The notes: generated by a model from the sequence alone, not told the origin. DNA of 64,000 bases from Palleniella muris (GCF_004792655.1 NZ_SRZC01000005.1:1-64000); one strand, 5' to 3'. Shown: positions 19,101-27,464, counted from the first letter of the stretch. Translations and numbers: made by a program.

Positions 19101-19375
19101 ATGCCGATGACCGCATGGGAGCACAGTCTGACCGCTGGCTCACAAGTGCATCCTACCTCACACTCCAGAACATCACTCTCGGCTACACACTGCCAAAGAG
19201 CCTCACCCAGAAACTCGGAATCAACAAGGTGCGTATTTATGGTGTGGCAGACAACATCTGGACATGGTCAAAGCGCCAGGGCCTTGACCCACGCCAGAGT
19301 GTTACAGGTTCTGTGTCAAGCGCATACTACAGCGCTGTACGCACAATCTCCGGAGGTATCAGCGTGACATTCTGA
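16151..19375 (+). CDS. SusC/RagA-family TonB-linked outer-membrane transporter (right copy of switch)
   Basis: The 1074-residue protein has a signal peptide (1-21) and a CarboxypepD-like domain with the text GVVVSAEDNEPVIGATVKV. The plug contains DEVMVVAYGTQKKSSFTGSA and STALYGARGGNGVILITTK, and the barrel ends ISVTF. After the shared signal peptide it diverges strongly from the left SusC, so it likely imports a different ligand. The ATG at 16151 is chosen from the signal peptide and the homology boundary; the frame is open from 15965. It heads an operon with susD (52 bp gap) and a lipoprotein gene. No -7 element is recognisable upstream, so it may be silent in the orientation sequenced. Confidence 0.93.
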   Translation: MKRKLTLILASIFLCVGMALAQTPMKGVVVSAEDNEPVIGATVKVAGSQAGAVTDMNGEFSVNVAHGTRLEVSYVGMITKTVKASQNMRIALESDAQALDEVMVVAYGTQKKSSFTGSAAVVNADEIGKVQVTNAVDALKGKASGIQITTATGAPGSTPTIRIRGINSLNAENSPLIVLDGSPFDGSLNDINPVDVESMTVLKDAASTALYGARGGNGVILITTKSAKRGKNAVITFDAKVGANSRATPDYEMIDDPAAYYEMWYKGLYNYAKNTYGYSHAQAFAFANNNLTADNAYGLGYNVYTVQPGQTLIGQNGKLNPTATLGNIVSHNGKDYLITPDDWMDETYNTSTRQEYTMSASGATDRSTFYASVNYLNNEGITPQANYERFTARLNADYQLKPWLKLGMNMTYGHSDMDEVDNDGLGGSSGNMFAMSMIAPIYPLYIRDAQGNILYDDNAKINNYDYGDGTIIGLSRPYLGSGNQLSSAQLDRNHTQRNTFNGTGTLEVRLPYGFTVTAISNYYLREGRNTTTTNPFFGQYASSNGIVSIENSRTWSYNHQQRLNWRKEFGEHNVEAMVAHEYYRLYSDALYGSRDNMFSPNYYELSGAVNVRNTSSSGSDYNTESWLGRVMYDYADRYFGQASIVREGSSMFDPDNRWGTFWSLSAGWNIHNEDWFNVKWVDELKFKASYGENGNDKISAYRYITYYNIVNSNDAVSLTPGAYGNKKLSWEKNGKFNIGLDFSLFNGRLSGGLEFYANRTVDMIQTMPLPYTFGYTAYLDNIGNMTNRGFELNVRGDIIRNKDLTWTAYANMTTNHNEVTKLAEPSKRMYIGGGYMGSYSDNYCKVEGKSAYTFYMPKYAGVNEEGKSLWYKEVWAQDASTGEYLKNADGTYIVEDIVTTDQYSDATSFACEDALPDVYGGFGTSVQWKGFDFSVDFTYQLGGYVYDGTYASLMSSSNGQAIHVDMYDAWSPENTGSNIPRWQYADDRMGAQSDRWLTSASYLTLQNITLGYTLPKSLTQKLGINKVRIYGVADNIWTWSKRQGLDPRQSVTGSVSSAYYSAVRTISGGISVTF

Positions 19376-19427
19376 CACGAGACGCTATTCATATCTATAA
19401 TAAAAGAACAACTCATTTTTGAATACA

Positions 19428-21059
19428 ATGAAAAAGAATATATTCGTAAACATGGCAATCGCCGTGGTCAGCTTGTCTACGCTGACAGGATGTCTTGAAG
19501 AGACATTCCCAGCCAACGGCATTGCCACTGAAGACCAGGTTGGCGAGTCAGGTTCTGCCACAGAGGCATTGGTGATGGCTATGCCGGCATACTGCCACAC
19601 TGTAAACTGGGACGACCGCCACATGTGCTTTGGCTATGGCTCAATGATGCACATCCGTGACCTGCAGACAGGTGATGCCGTAATGCAGTACAGCGGCTCT
19701 AATTATGACATATGGTTCAACAAGTGGACACAGAACAAGTACATGGGTCAGGACTATTTCTACGCACAGTACCAGTGGATTTACCATTGGAAATTCATGC
19801 AGACTGTCAACAACGTGATTTCAGCCATCAACCCGGACAATGCTACAAGCGAACAGGTAGGACAGCTCGGTGCCGCTTATGCCTATCGTGCAATGCTCTA
19901 TCTTGACATGGCGCGTATGTACGAATTCCTTCCTAACGACAAGACAAGCAACATCAACGAGGACGGAAATGACGTGTCAGGACTTACAGTGCCTATCGTA
20001 GAGGCCGGCATGGAAGAGGCTGTCGCACGCAACAACCCACGTGCAACCCACGCTGATATGGTAAAGTTCATTGAAGGTGACCTCAACAAAGCAGAGACAT
20101 ATATCAAGAACCTTACCGACACACGTGGAAAGATTCTTCCTACCTTGGCTTGCGCCTATGGCCTTAGGGCACGCCTCTACATGTGGGACGGCAACTATCC
20201 AGAGGCTCAGAAGTATGCACGCATGGCCATAGACAATGCAGGCATACAGCCTATGACAATGCAGGAGTGCCTGAACACCACTACCGGCTTCAACGTGACA
20301 GACCCTTGGATGTGGGGCGCACAGCAGACATCAACAAACCATACTGTGACCTCCGGCATCATCAACTGGACATCATGGGTATGCAACGAGACAACCTTCG
20401 GCTATGCCTCCGCTCCTGGTGGCTCACCGTCATTCTCAGCAGACAGGAAATTCTATGAGCGCATCAACGACACAGACTTCCGCAAGCTTATGTTCAAGGC
20501 TCCTGCCGGCTCTCCACTTGAGGACCAGGTCATTTATCTCAAGCCAAGCTACAAGACAAGCCTTCCTACATACGGCTCTGTGAAGTTCCGTCCAGGACAG
20601 GGCAACGACGGAAACTCTTCTGTCGGAGCATGTACAGCTTATCCGCTGATGCGCGTCGAGGAAATGTACTTCATTGAGGCAGAAGCTGCCGCTCATCAGG
20701 ATGCACCAAAGGGCAAGGCTCTTGTAGAGTCATTCATGAAGAACTACCGTGACCCTAACTATGTCTGCCACTCATCATCTACTGACGATGTTGTTGAGGA
20801 GATTGTATTCCAGAAGCGCGTTGAACTTTGGGGCGAAGGCCAGTCATTCTTTGACATCAAGCGCCTGAACTACTCTGTGACACGTGGCTATAAGGGAACT
20901 AACGTTGATGACAATCTCGCACGCCTCAACACAAACGGCCGTCCAGCATGGATGAACTGGGTCATTGTACAGATTGAGGAAGAGAACAACGAGGCTTTGG
21001 TGGGCAAGAACAACCCTGACCCGTCAGACAAGTACACTCCTTGGGTTGAAAACAACTAA
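19428..21059 (+). CDS. RagB/SusD-family outer-membrane substrate-binding lipoprotein
   Basis: The 543-residue protein has a lipobox LTGC (Cys about 22). SusD-type helices include AYAYRAMLYLDMARMYEFLP and a late VELWGEGQSFFDIKRLNY, the region conserved near the SusD C-terminus. It pairs with the SusC encoded 52 bp upstream to bind and import one ligand. The ATG at 19428 is chosen over a TTG three codons earlier. The stop is 12 bp before the next lipoprotein gene, consistent with one transcript. Confidence 0.92.
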   Translation: MKKNIFVNMAIAVVSLSTLTGCLEETFPANGIATEDQVGESGSATEALVMAMPAYCHTVNWDDRHMCFGYGSMMHIRDLQTGDAVMQYSGSNYDIWFNKWTQNKYMGQDYFYAQYQWIYHWKFMQTVNNVISAINPDNATSEQVGQLGAAYAYRAMLYLDMARMYEFLPNDKTSNINEDGNDVSGLTVPIVEAGMEEAVARNNPRATHADMVKFIEGDLNKAETYIKNLTDTRGKILPTLACAYGLRARLYMWDGNYPEAQKYARMAIDNAGIQPMTMQECLNTTTGFNVTDPWMWGAQQTSTNHTVTSGIINWTSWVCNETTFGYASAPGGSPSFSADRKFYERINDTDFRKLMFKAPAGSPLEDQVIYLKPSYKTSLPTYGSVKFRPGQGNDGNSSVGACTAYPLMRVEEMYFIEAEAAAHQDAPKGKALVESFMKNYRDPNYVCHSSSTDDVVEEIVFQKRVELWGEGQSFFDIKRLNYSVTRGYKGTNVDDNLARLNTNGRPAWMNWVIVQIEEENNEALVGKNNPDPSDKYTPWVENN

Positions 21060-21071
21060 ACACAAGTCGAT

Positions 21072-21863
21072 ATGAAAAATATATTCAAATATACATTGGC
21101 AGCCTTGTTTGGTGTATTGTCATTCGCTTCATGTACCAATGATTTCGAGTACGAGGGAGCAGACCCGAACAATTTGGGTGGCAACGGATACGTTGAGTCC
21201 ACTAAAGCAGGAACAACATTCATGTTCGTTCCGGGCCAGACTCAGGACGTGCAGTTCGTGGTTGGTCGTATAAATGCTGAAGAAGAGGGAACAGTATCCC
21301 TTACAAGCAACAGCGACAAGCTCTCCGTCCCTGCAACAGTCCAGTTTGCAAAAGGAGAGAAATCAAAGACCATCACAGCAACAGCCAACATTGCGACAGG
21401 CGCGACAGAGAAGATTGTTGTCTCTGTGGCAGAAGGTGACGCATACCTTTATGCACAGTCAGAGATTACGTTCACAATCCAGGTGTTCCCTGTGATAGAC
21501 GTCCAGTATCTGTTCGGAGCATTTACCGAAGACATCCTGCCTTGGCAGCTCTATGACCTTGGTGACGGCCAGTACCGCATACCGGCAGGTGGCTACGACT
21601 ATGACATCGATTTCACTATCGACAGCAAGAACCGAATCATTGTCAAGCCACAGGCAGCATGGGTACATCAGGACTATGGAGATGTCTATATCATGGGCAA
21701 TGCTGCCGGTGATGCGAAAGCCGACGGTTCCGGAAGCGGCGTGGCAGGCATGTATGACCCTGCAACGGGCATCGCGCAGATGGCTCTCTACCATTTCGTG
21801 CCAGGTGTAGGCTCTTTCGGAACATTCATGGACATCGTCATCTTCCCTAAAGCAAACAATTAA
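21072..21863 (+). CDS. Surface lipoprotein of the second susCD operon, unknown function
   Basis: The 263-residue protein has a lipobox FASC (Cys about 21). The middle (about 45-135) is a Calx-beta or Ig-like beta-sandwich with VQFAKGEKSKTITATA; the C-terminal half is an unrecognised domain rich in Tyr, Asp and Gly. Position 12 bp after susD and directly before a terminator makes it the last gene of the operon, where accessory surface glycan- or peptide-binding lipoproteins (SusE/F-like in position, not sequence) are usual. No enzyme motif is visible. Confidence 0.75.
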   Translation: MKNIFKYTLAALFGVLSFASCTNDFEYEGADPNNLGGNGYVESTKAGTTFMFVPGQTQDVQFVVGRINAEEEGTVSLTSNSDKLSVPATVQFAKGEKSKTITATANIATGATEKIVVSVAEGDAYLYAQSEITFTIQVFPVIDVQYLFGAFTEDILPWQLYDLGDGQYRIPAGGYDYDIDFTIDSKNRIIVKPQAAWVHQDYGDVYIMGNAAGDAKADGSGSGVAGMYDPATGIAQMALYHFVPGVGSFGTFMDIVIFPKANN

Positions 21864-21884
21864 TCACTCTTCACATTCCCTGAC

Positions 21885-21924
21885 AAAGACCGGGACGGAA
21901 TCATAATGTTCCGTCCCGGTCTTT
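21885..21924 (+). terminator. Terminator of the second susCD operon
   Basis: AAAGACCGGGACGGAA (21885-21900) and TTCCGTCCCGGTCTTT (21909-21924) form a perfect 16-bp stem with an 8-nt loop, 22 nt after the lipoprotein stop. Confidence 0.88.
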
Positions 21925-21991
21925 CCAAATAAGGGGACTTTGGAATCAAAGCAAGAGTGACCTTCAACTCACACCTAAAAAAAATCATAGC

Positions 21992-23656
21992 ATGAGAAAG
22001 ACCTATCTTCTATTGTCCCTGCTCTGCACTGTGACAATGGTTTATGCACATGAGCGTTCCATCGAGGAGAAACTGGCAGCAGCGTCAACTGTAGTCCGGA
22101 GCACCCAGCCCGCAATGGCAAAAGCCAATGCTGCCGGCCAGAAGCTCCGCATACAGCACAGCAGTGAGATGCTGACCGTCATAGGCAACGACAACGGCTT
22201 TGCCCTTATCGCCAACGACGATATGTTCAATGCCGTCGTGGGCTATTCCGACAACGCCTTTGTCCTTGACGAGAACAACAGCCTCTCATGGTTCATGTAC
22301 GCCGCAGGGGAGTCCATGAAAGCACGTATTGCCGACGGCAAGCCTTCTTACGCCCCCACCGCACCTGACACAGAGAGATTCAAGGCCAGCATTGCCCCTA
22401 TCGTCAGCACGACATGGAACCAAAGCAAGCCTTACAACGATTTGTGCCCGAAAGACACAAAAGGCAACGGATATCCTTCCGGATGCGTGGCAACGGCATT
22501 GTCGCAGATTATGAAACACCACAGGTATCCTGTCCATGGCTATGGCAGGAAATCATACTCTTTCAGTCCTTCAGAAGGTGTTGGAGAACTTCTCTCTGCC
22601 GAGTTTGAGAGCACTTATTACCAATGGGACAGTATGCTTGACAACTACATTTCCGGACAATACAGTGCAGAGGAGGGCAATGCCGTGGCGACATTGATGT
22701 TCCATGCCGGTGTTGCCGTAGAGATGAACTATACTCCAAGCGGAAGCGGCGCATATTCCTCAGAGGCACGCAACGGGCTCATGAAGCATTTCGGCTACAA
22801 CAAGAACATCAGCCTGCTCTACCGTGACTACTATTCCCAGAAGGAATGGATGAACTTCATCTTCAACGAACTGAGCAACGAGCGCCCTGTCTACTATGCA
22901 GGCTCTGACAAGCAGAGAGGCGGGCATGCATTCGTCATCGACGGCTATGACGAGAACGGCTTTGTGCATGTAAACTGGGGATGGGGAGCAGACGGAGGCA
23001 ACGGCTTCTATGATATAGCTCTCCTTAATCCCACCGGCTACAGCTTCAGCATAGGCCAGGACATGCTCATCGGCATAGCTCTCCCTGACAAGGACATACG
23101 CTATGAGCCACAGATTGTCAGTGACCATACTATGTCAGCAGCAAAAATCACTGATGCTCTCATCAATGTGGCAGTAGGACAGACAGTGTGGAACCTTAGC
23201 GGTGATGCATGGTCCGGTGAACTTGGCATAATACTGAAAGGCAACGGACAGGAATATGTTCTGGCACAGAAGCCAGTAAAGACGACACCGTATCTATATA
23301 ACGTGCTCAGCAACATGGAAGGGGCATTAGGAGGCTTACTTAGTTTGCCTTCAGGCCTTTCTGACGGGGAATACCGGCTGTTCACAGCTTCAAAAGGCAG
23401 CCCCGACAAAGGCTGGAGCCTTGTGCGACGCAAGGACGGGCAAACCAACAGCTACCTTATGGACATAAACAACGGGAAAGTCACCCTCAATGCAGCTAAC
23501 GATGATTCATGGCCGTCCACAGGCATTAAGAAGATTTCCGGCAGCAATGCTGCTGGCACATATTATGATGTCTATGGCCGTCCTGCCGCCTCATCGACTC
23601 GCGGGATTATCCTGCACAAGCAGGGCAATGGCATCCGGAAGATTGTAGTCCGCTGA
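21992..23656 (+). CDS. Secreted C10-family (streptopain-like) cysteine protease
   Basis: The 554-residue protein has a signal peptide (1-19) and an inhibitory propeptide (about 22-130, with the Spi-like GFALIANDD). The C10 catalytic domain has Cys165 in SGCVATALSQIMKHHRYP, His312 in RGGHAFVIDGY and the NWGWG tryptophan motif. The C-terminal part is beta-rich and ends with YYDVYGRPA and RGIILHKQGNGIRK, resembling a type IX sorting tail. C10 proteases are activated by propeptide removal and degrade host or dietary protein; the best-studied relative is streptococcal SpeB. It is separated from the susCD operon by a strong terminator, so it has its own transcript. Confidence 0.92.
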   Translation: MRKTYLLLSLLCTVTMVYAHERSIEEKLAAASTVVRSTQPAMAKANAAGQKLRIQHSSEMLTVIGNDNGFALIANDDMFNAVVGYSDNAFVLDENNSLSWFMYAAGESMKARIADGKPSYAPTAPDTERFKASIAPIVSTTWNQSKPYNDLCPKDTKGNGYPSGCVATALSQIMKHHRYPVHGYGRKSYSFSPSEGVGELLSAEFESTYYQWDSMLDNYISGQYSAEEGNAVATLMFHAGVAVEMNYTPSGSGAYSSEARNGLMKHFGYNKNISLLYRDYYSQKEWMNFIFNELSNERPVYYAGSDKQRGGHAFVIDGYDENGFVHVNWGWGADGGNGFYDIALLNPTGYSFSIGQDMLIGIALPDKDIRYEPQIVSDHTMSAAKITDALINVAVGQTVWNLSGDAWSGELGIILKGNGQEYVLAQKPVKTTPYLYNVLSNMEGALGGLLSLPSGLSDGEYRLFTASKGSPDKGWSLVRRKDGQTNSYLMDINNGKVTLNAANDDSWPSTGIKKISGSNAAGTYYDVYGRPAASSTRGIILHKQGNGIRKIVVR

Positions 23657-23777
23657 AATATGGCTATACAACGGAGGAATCACTTCACGCAAACCTCCCA
23701 TATTGACATACCATAAGGATGAAGACATACAGAAACAAGTTGTGACAAGGAAAGCCAAAAGGCGTAGCCTCCAACAC

Positions 23778-23826
23778 AAAAAGAGCCGTATCACCACTCT
23801 GCATGAGAGTCTTGATACGGCTTTTT
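23778..23826 (+). terminator. Terminator of the C10 protease gene
   Basis: The outer stem AAAAAGAGCCGTATCA (from 23778) pairs with TGATACGGCTTTTT (to 23826), and an inner stem ACTCT/AGAGT closes on GCATG. It ends in a T-run. The rest of the 350-bp gap to 24006 shows no gene or further motif. Confidence 0.85.
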
Positions 23827-24006
23827 CATTATCAGCGACTATTGTAAAGTACTTTATAATGGAATATTTTCTTGCTAAAACTTGTTCTTTCCTGTACAAA
23901 CCAATTCCCAGCAGTTGCTCACCATGTCTTTTGGACAAGTACGATGACCAACCGGGTGGAAACGCACCCATCATCGAAGCAGAGGGCAAGACTGCACATA
24001 CAGGTG

Positions 24007-24567
24007 TCAGTTGCCCACATGCAGCACTCCGTAAGAGCCGGTGGTGCTGCACCGGTAGCGCGTAAGGCCTTTGCCGTCCGATTCGCTGTTCCCGCCGTTG
24101 TTCATGTTGTAACGGCGCCTGCATACATTGCAGGCGGCAATGCCGTCACCGGACATCGTGAGGGGCTTGGAGCGCACAGGCACCACGGCAGGGTCGAAAC
24201 AGTTGGGGCACTCACGGTCATAGGCGCAGAACTGGCCGTCAGTCAGTGTGCCGAAGCCTACAATGAGCCCGCCGTTCATCCCGAGCGCGCGTGTGCGGCG
24301 GTCATCCTCGGCGTTGTAGCGCTTTGTGGAGGAGAGACCGCTGTTGTTCAAGAAAGTGAATTCCTTGCGTGCATCGTTGTTGGTTATCATGCAGAACACT
24401 CCCGGAGACATCTGGTTCATGGCAGAGGCAAGTGTCTCGTCCAAATGGAGTCCGTTGTCAATGACAAGGTAGCAGGGATGGCTTGTATAGGTGTTGTCAC
24501 CGCTGCAAGCCACCAGTGAGAATGCCGCGAATGCAAGGCTACACAGCCAAGAGCTTCTTTTCCGCAT
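24007..24567 (-). CDS. Lipoprotein with paired CxxC motifs, Rieske-like layout
   Basis: The 186-residue protein has a lipobox LVAC (Cys about 21). Two cysteine pairs, ECPNC and CNVC, are about 28 residues apart, a spacing reminiscent of Rieske-fold domains but with Cys replacing the usual His, so a zinc- or rubredoxin-like site is possible. A metal cofactor is not proven. The ATG at 24567 lies inside the end of argH (29-bp overlap), so the two are translationally coupled although their jobs look unrelated. The frame also has a TTG at 24582, which I reject. Confidence 0.7.
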   Translation of the reverse strand: MRKRSSWLCSLAFAAFSLVACSGDNTYTSHPCYLVIDNGLHLDETLASAMNQMSPGVFCMITNNDARKEFTFLNNSGLSSTKRYNAEDDRRTRALGMNGGLIVGFGTLTDGQFCAYDRECPNCFDPAVVPVRSKPLTMSGDGIAACNVCRRRYNMNNGGNSESDGKGLTRYRCSTTGSYGVLHVGN

Positions 24568-25873
24568 CGTCAACCCTTTCAAAGTTAAATTCCTTCAATA
24601 TGGATTCCATCAGCGACTGTATACGGTCGTTGCAGAGATTGCCTATGGAGCCTTCGTGAGTGTGGTGTATGTCCTTGTCAGGCGTGAAGTTGCCAGCCTC
24701 GATGTCAAGCCCCACCTTGCGGTAGGCGTCACGGAACGGCATGCCGTCAGCAGCGAGCCGGTTCACTTCCTCCACGGAGAAGATTGCGTCATACATAGGA
24801 TTGTCAAGAATGTCCGTCCTCACCTCCATACGGTTGATTATGTAAGCCGCCATCGACAGGCAGTCCTTCATGTCCTCGAAGGCAGGGAGGAACACCTCTT
24901 TTATTATCTGCAGGTCACGGAAATATCCGCAAGGCAGGTTGTTCATGATGAGCGTTATCTGCTGCGGGAGTCCCTGCAGCTTGTTGCATTTTGCACGTAT
25001 AAGCTCAAAGACATCCGGATTCTTCTTGTGCGGCATGATGGAAGAACCGGTGGTGCACTCCTTCGGGAGCTTCACGAAGGAGAAGTTCTGCGAATTGAAC
25101 ATGCACGCATCGAACGCCATCTTCGCCACTGTTCCTGCGACACTCGCCATTGCCATTGCCACGTTGCGCTCCATCTTGCCGCGTCCCATCTGTGCATAGA
25201 CCACATTATAGTCCATCGTGTCGAAGCCGAGGAGGTCGGTTGTCATCTGTCGGTTGAGTGGGAACGACGAACCATAGCCGGCAGCAGAGCCGAGCGGATT
25301 GCGGTTTGTCATGCGGTAGGCTGCCTGCAGGAAGAGCATGTCGTCCGCCAGCGATTCGGCATAAGCGCCGAACCACAGTCCGAAGGATGACGGCATGGCT
25401 ATCTGCAGGTGCGTATAGCCCGGCATAAGCACGTCCTTGTACTCCTCCGATTTCGCCAAAAGCTCATCAAAGAGGGACTTTGTCTCCTCCACAATACTGC
25501 GGAGAGCGGCACGCGTGAAGAGTTTCAGGTCTACGAGCACCTGGTCGTTGCGCGAGCGCCCGCTGTGGATTTTCTTGCCCATGTCTCCCAAAGCGCGTGT
25601 GAGCATAAGCTCCACCTGCGAGTGAACATCCTCGATGTCATCCTCGATGACGAACTCTCCGCGCTCACAGACATCATAGATGGCACGAAGTTCGCGCAGG
25701 AGTTGCGGCAGTTCATCGTCACTGATGAGCCCGATGCTGTTAAGCATGGTGATGTGCGCCATAGAGCCGAGCACATCGTATTTTGCAAGATAGAGGTCCA
25801 TTTCGCGGTCTCTGCCCACGGTGAAGCGTTCTATCTCCTTGTTTATCTCAAATCCCTTGCTCCAAAGTTTCAT
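24539..25873 (-). CDS. argH: Argininosuccinate lyase
   Basis: The 444-residue protein carries the fumarase/aspartase-superfamily signature GSSIMPHKKNPD, with HSGRSRNDQ near residue 105 and THLQIAMP near 150, all diagnostic of ArgH. It splits argininosuccinate to arginine and fumarate, the last step of arginine synthesis, in the cytoplasm. The start MKLWSKGFEINKEI at 25873 matches the family N-terminus; a 28-residue upstream extension to 25957 has no family similarity. The downstream lipoprotein gene overlaps its 3' end. Confidence 0.96.
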   Translation of the reverse strand: MKLWSKGFEINKEIERFTVGRDREMDLYLAKYDVLGSMAHITMLNSIGLISDDELPQLLRELRAIYDVCERGEFVIEDDIEDVHSQVELMLTRALGDMGKKIHSGRSRNDQVLVDLKLFTRAALRSIVEETKSLFDELLAKSEEYKDVLMPGYTHLQIAMPSSFGLWFGAYAESLADDMLFLQAAYRMTNRNPLGSAAGYGSSFPLNRQMTTDLLGFDTMDYNVVYAQMGRGKMERNVAMAMASVAGTVAKMAFDACMFNSQNFSFVKLPKECTTGSSIMPHKKNPDVFELIRAKCNKLQGLPQQITLIMNNLPCGYFRDLQIIKEVFLPAFEDMKDCLSMAAYIINRMEVRTDILDNPMYDAIFSVEEVNRLAADGMPFRDAYRKVGLDIEAGNFTPDKDIHHTHEGSIGNLCNDRIQSLMESILKEFNFERVDDAEKKLLAV

Positions 25874-26009
25874 AAGAAATTGTAAGTTGTAATATGTGTA
25901 TGTTACATGAAAAGGCCATTGCCGCCAGTCAAGGGACATACAGCGTGCGGGCGCCAAGTGTCACGACCCGTCAGCGGCTGCACGCCGTTTCCTCCACAGC
26001 CTCCGGCAA

Positions 26010-26486
26010 TCACATCATCTGATAAGGCAGCTGGGCGAGCATGTCAGCCATTTGGTCGATGCCCTTCTCCAGCTTCTTGCCAATCATCATCTTCATCATC
26101 ATGTTGAGGTCAGCCTTCAAGGTGAGCCTCATCTTTGAACCTCCGGCACTCACCGGGAGCACCTGAATCCACAGGTTCGCGTCAAGCGGTGCACCGACAG
26201 CCGCCAGTTTGATGCAGCGGTTCTCCTCACGCTCGACGATTTGCAGCTCCATCAAGCCAATCATCGGCACCGGAAAAGAGATACTGTCGCTCGTGAGCAC
26301 CACTTCTTTCAGTTTCTCCAGCTGCGCAGGGTCCTGTCCCGCCTCCTTCAGTTTCTCAGCAATCATCGGATTGTTGGCGGCGTTTTCGAGGATAGGACGG
26401 AAGGTTTCGAGGTTGGAGAGCTTGCTGTAAACCTGTTCCACAGTGCACTGTGGCAGGAATTTCACTTCACTTTCGTATTTTGCCAT
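26010..26486 (-). CDS. SRPBCC-fold (polyketide cyclase/START-like) protein
   Basis: The 158-residue protein has no signal peptide. It starts MAKYESEVKFLPQ, has a helical insert (about 30-60), a beta-rich core and a long Met-rich C-terminal helix (MMMKMMIGKKLEKGID). This is the SRPBCC helix-grip layout of small cytoplasmic ligand-binding proteins widespread in Bacteroidota near pyrE. The ligand is unknown. It lies 107 bp after pyrE in the same direction, with a short 9-bp-period array in the gap. Confidence 0.75.
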   Translation of the reverse strand: MAKYESEVKFLPQCTVEQVYSKLSNLETFRPILENAANNPMIAEKLKEAGQDPAQLEKLKEVVLTSDSISFPVPMIGLMELQIVEREENRCIKLAAVGAPLDANLWIQVLPVSAGGSKMRLTLKADLNMMMKMMIGKKLEKGIDQMADMLAQLPYQMM

Positions 26487-26532
26487 AAGTCGTTTTCGGG
26501 TTTATGGTTGTGGGTTAAAGGTTGTATTTGAG

Positions 26533-26569
26533 GGTCAATATTGTCAATACTGACAGCACTGTCAATATT
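26533..26569. repeat. Four-unit array with 9-bp period (TGTCA core)
   Basis: GTCAATATT, GTCAATACT, GACAGCACT and GTCAATATT follow one another without gaps from 26534, between pyrE and the SRPBCC gene. The TGnCA core repeats exactly every 9 bp. The same core recurs twice upstream of prmC (28233-28321). Confidence 0.7.
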
Positions 26570-26593
26570 GCCCATAACCTAAAATCTGAATGT

Positions 26594-27229
26594 TTAGTCC
26601 TGCATCCATGTTGACGGGCTCTTTCTCCATGTGGAGAGAACCTCAAGGTCAGACTCTTGGATGTAGCCTGTCTTGGCAGCGATCGCTGTGGTGTGCTCAT
26701 AGTCGGAGAGCGTTATGAGGCGCACACCGGCAGCCTTGAAAGCCTCCTCCGCCTGTGGGAAACCGTAGGTGTAGGACGCTACCATGCCCACGACCTCAAA
26801 CCCTGCGGCGCGGAGAGCCTCGACAGCCTTCAGGGAAGATCCTCCTGTGGAGATAAGATCCTCAACGACAACGACCTTGGCACCCTCCGGCAGTGTTCCC
26901 TCGATAAGGTTTCCCATGCCGTGGTCCTTCGGTTTTGAGCGGACATAGCAGAAAGGCTTGCCCAGTTCCTCGGCAACCAGCGCCCCCTGTGCTATCGCTC
27001 CCGTCGCCACACCGGCAACGGCTGTCGCCTCAGGGAACTCGCTATTGATGAGGTGGCACAACTCCTGCTTCACGAAGCTGCGCACTTCAGGGTAAGCAAG
27101 CGTCTTGCGGTTGTCGGTGTAGATAGGTGATTTCCAGCCTGATGCCCATGTGAACGGGTTCTGTGGCTGCAACTTGATAGCGTTGATTGCGAGCAGTTTT
27201 GCTGCGAATGCGTTTTTGATTGATTCCAT
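26594..27229 (-). CDS. pyrE: Orotate phosphoribosyltransferase
   Basis: The 211-residue protein has the PRPP-binding motif VVVVEDLISTGGSS near residues 118-131 and the family start with FTWASGWKSPIYTDNR (about 26-41). It joins orotate to PRPP to make OMP in pyrimidine synthesis. Length is normal. A TACCTTTG box lies upstream at 27312-27319, and a four-unit 22-bp array lies a further 65 bp upstream. Confidence 0.95.
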   Translation of the reverse strand: MESIKNAFAAKLLAINAIKLQPQNPFTWASGWKSPIYTDNRKTLAYPEVRSFVKQELCHLINSEFPEATAVAGVATGAIAQGALVAEELGKPFCYVRSKPKDHGMGNLIEGTLPEGAKVVVVEDLISTGGSSLKAVEALRAAGFEVVGMVASYTYGFPQAEEAFKAAGVRLITLSDYEHTTAIAAKTGYIQESDLEVLSTWRKSPSTWMQD

Positions 27230-27311
27230 GATGTGTATATGTTTTTTGTTGTTTATGTCTCAAATGTGTGCGCCCGTCCGCGCGTTTTTTATAACAAACA
27301 AATGTTTTCTG

Positions 27312-27319
27312 CAAAGGTA
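27312..27319 (-). promoter_or_regulatory. -7 element TACCTTTG of pyrE
   Basis: Top strand CAAAGGTA, 83 bp before the pyrE ATG on the minus strand. No TTTG at 20-nt spacing is visible. Confidence 0.6.
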
Positions 27320-27383
27320 GTTATTATTTTTGATATTGCAGCATTTTTCACTTTTTTTGTGGTTTTGTGAGCATCTGCAAAAC

Positions 27384-27464
27384 AAAAGGTTACCTTTCGC
27401 ATGGTAAAGTGTAACACTTCACACGACAAAGTGTTACCTTTGGGCAGGCAAAGTGTTACCTTTT
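27384..27464. repeat. Array A: four palindromic units, 21-22 bp period
   Basis: Units begin at 27385 (AAAGGTTACCTTT), 27406 (AAAGTGTAACACTT), 27428 (AAAGTGTTACCTTT) and 27450 (AAAGTGTTACCTTT). Starts are 21, 22 and 22 bp apart. The array lies between the end of the comF-like gene and the pyrE promoter. Three further arrays of this kind are in the window. The rest of this 299-bp gap shows only the pyrE promoter. Confidence 0.85.

Noticed and set aside
25874-25957. 28-residue extension of ArgH
   Set aside because: It has no similarity to ArgH; the family start MKLWSKGF lies at 25873.
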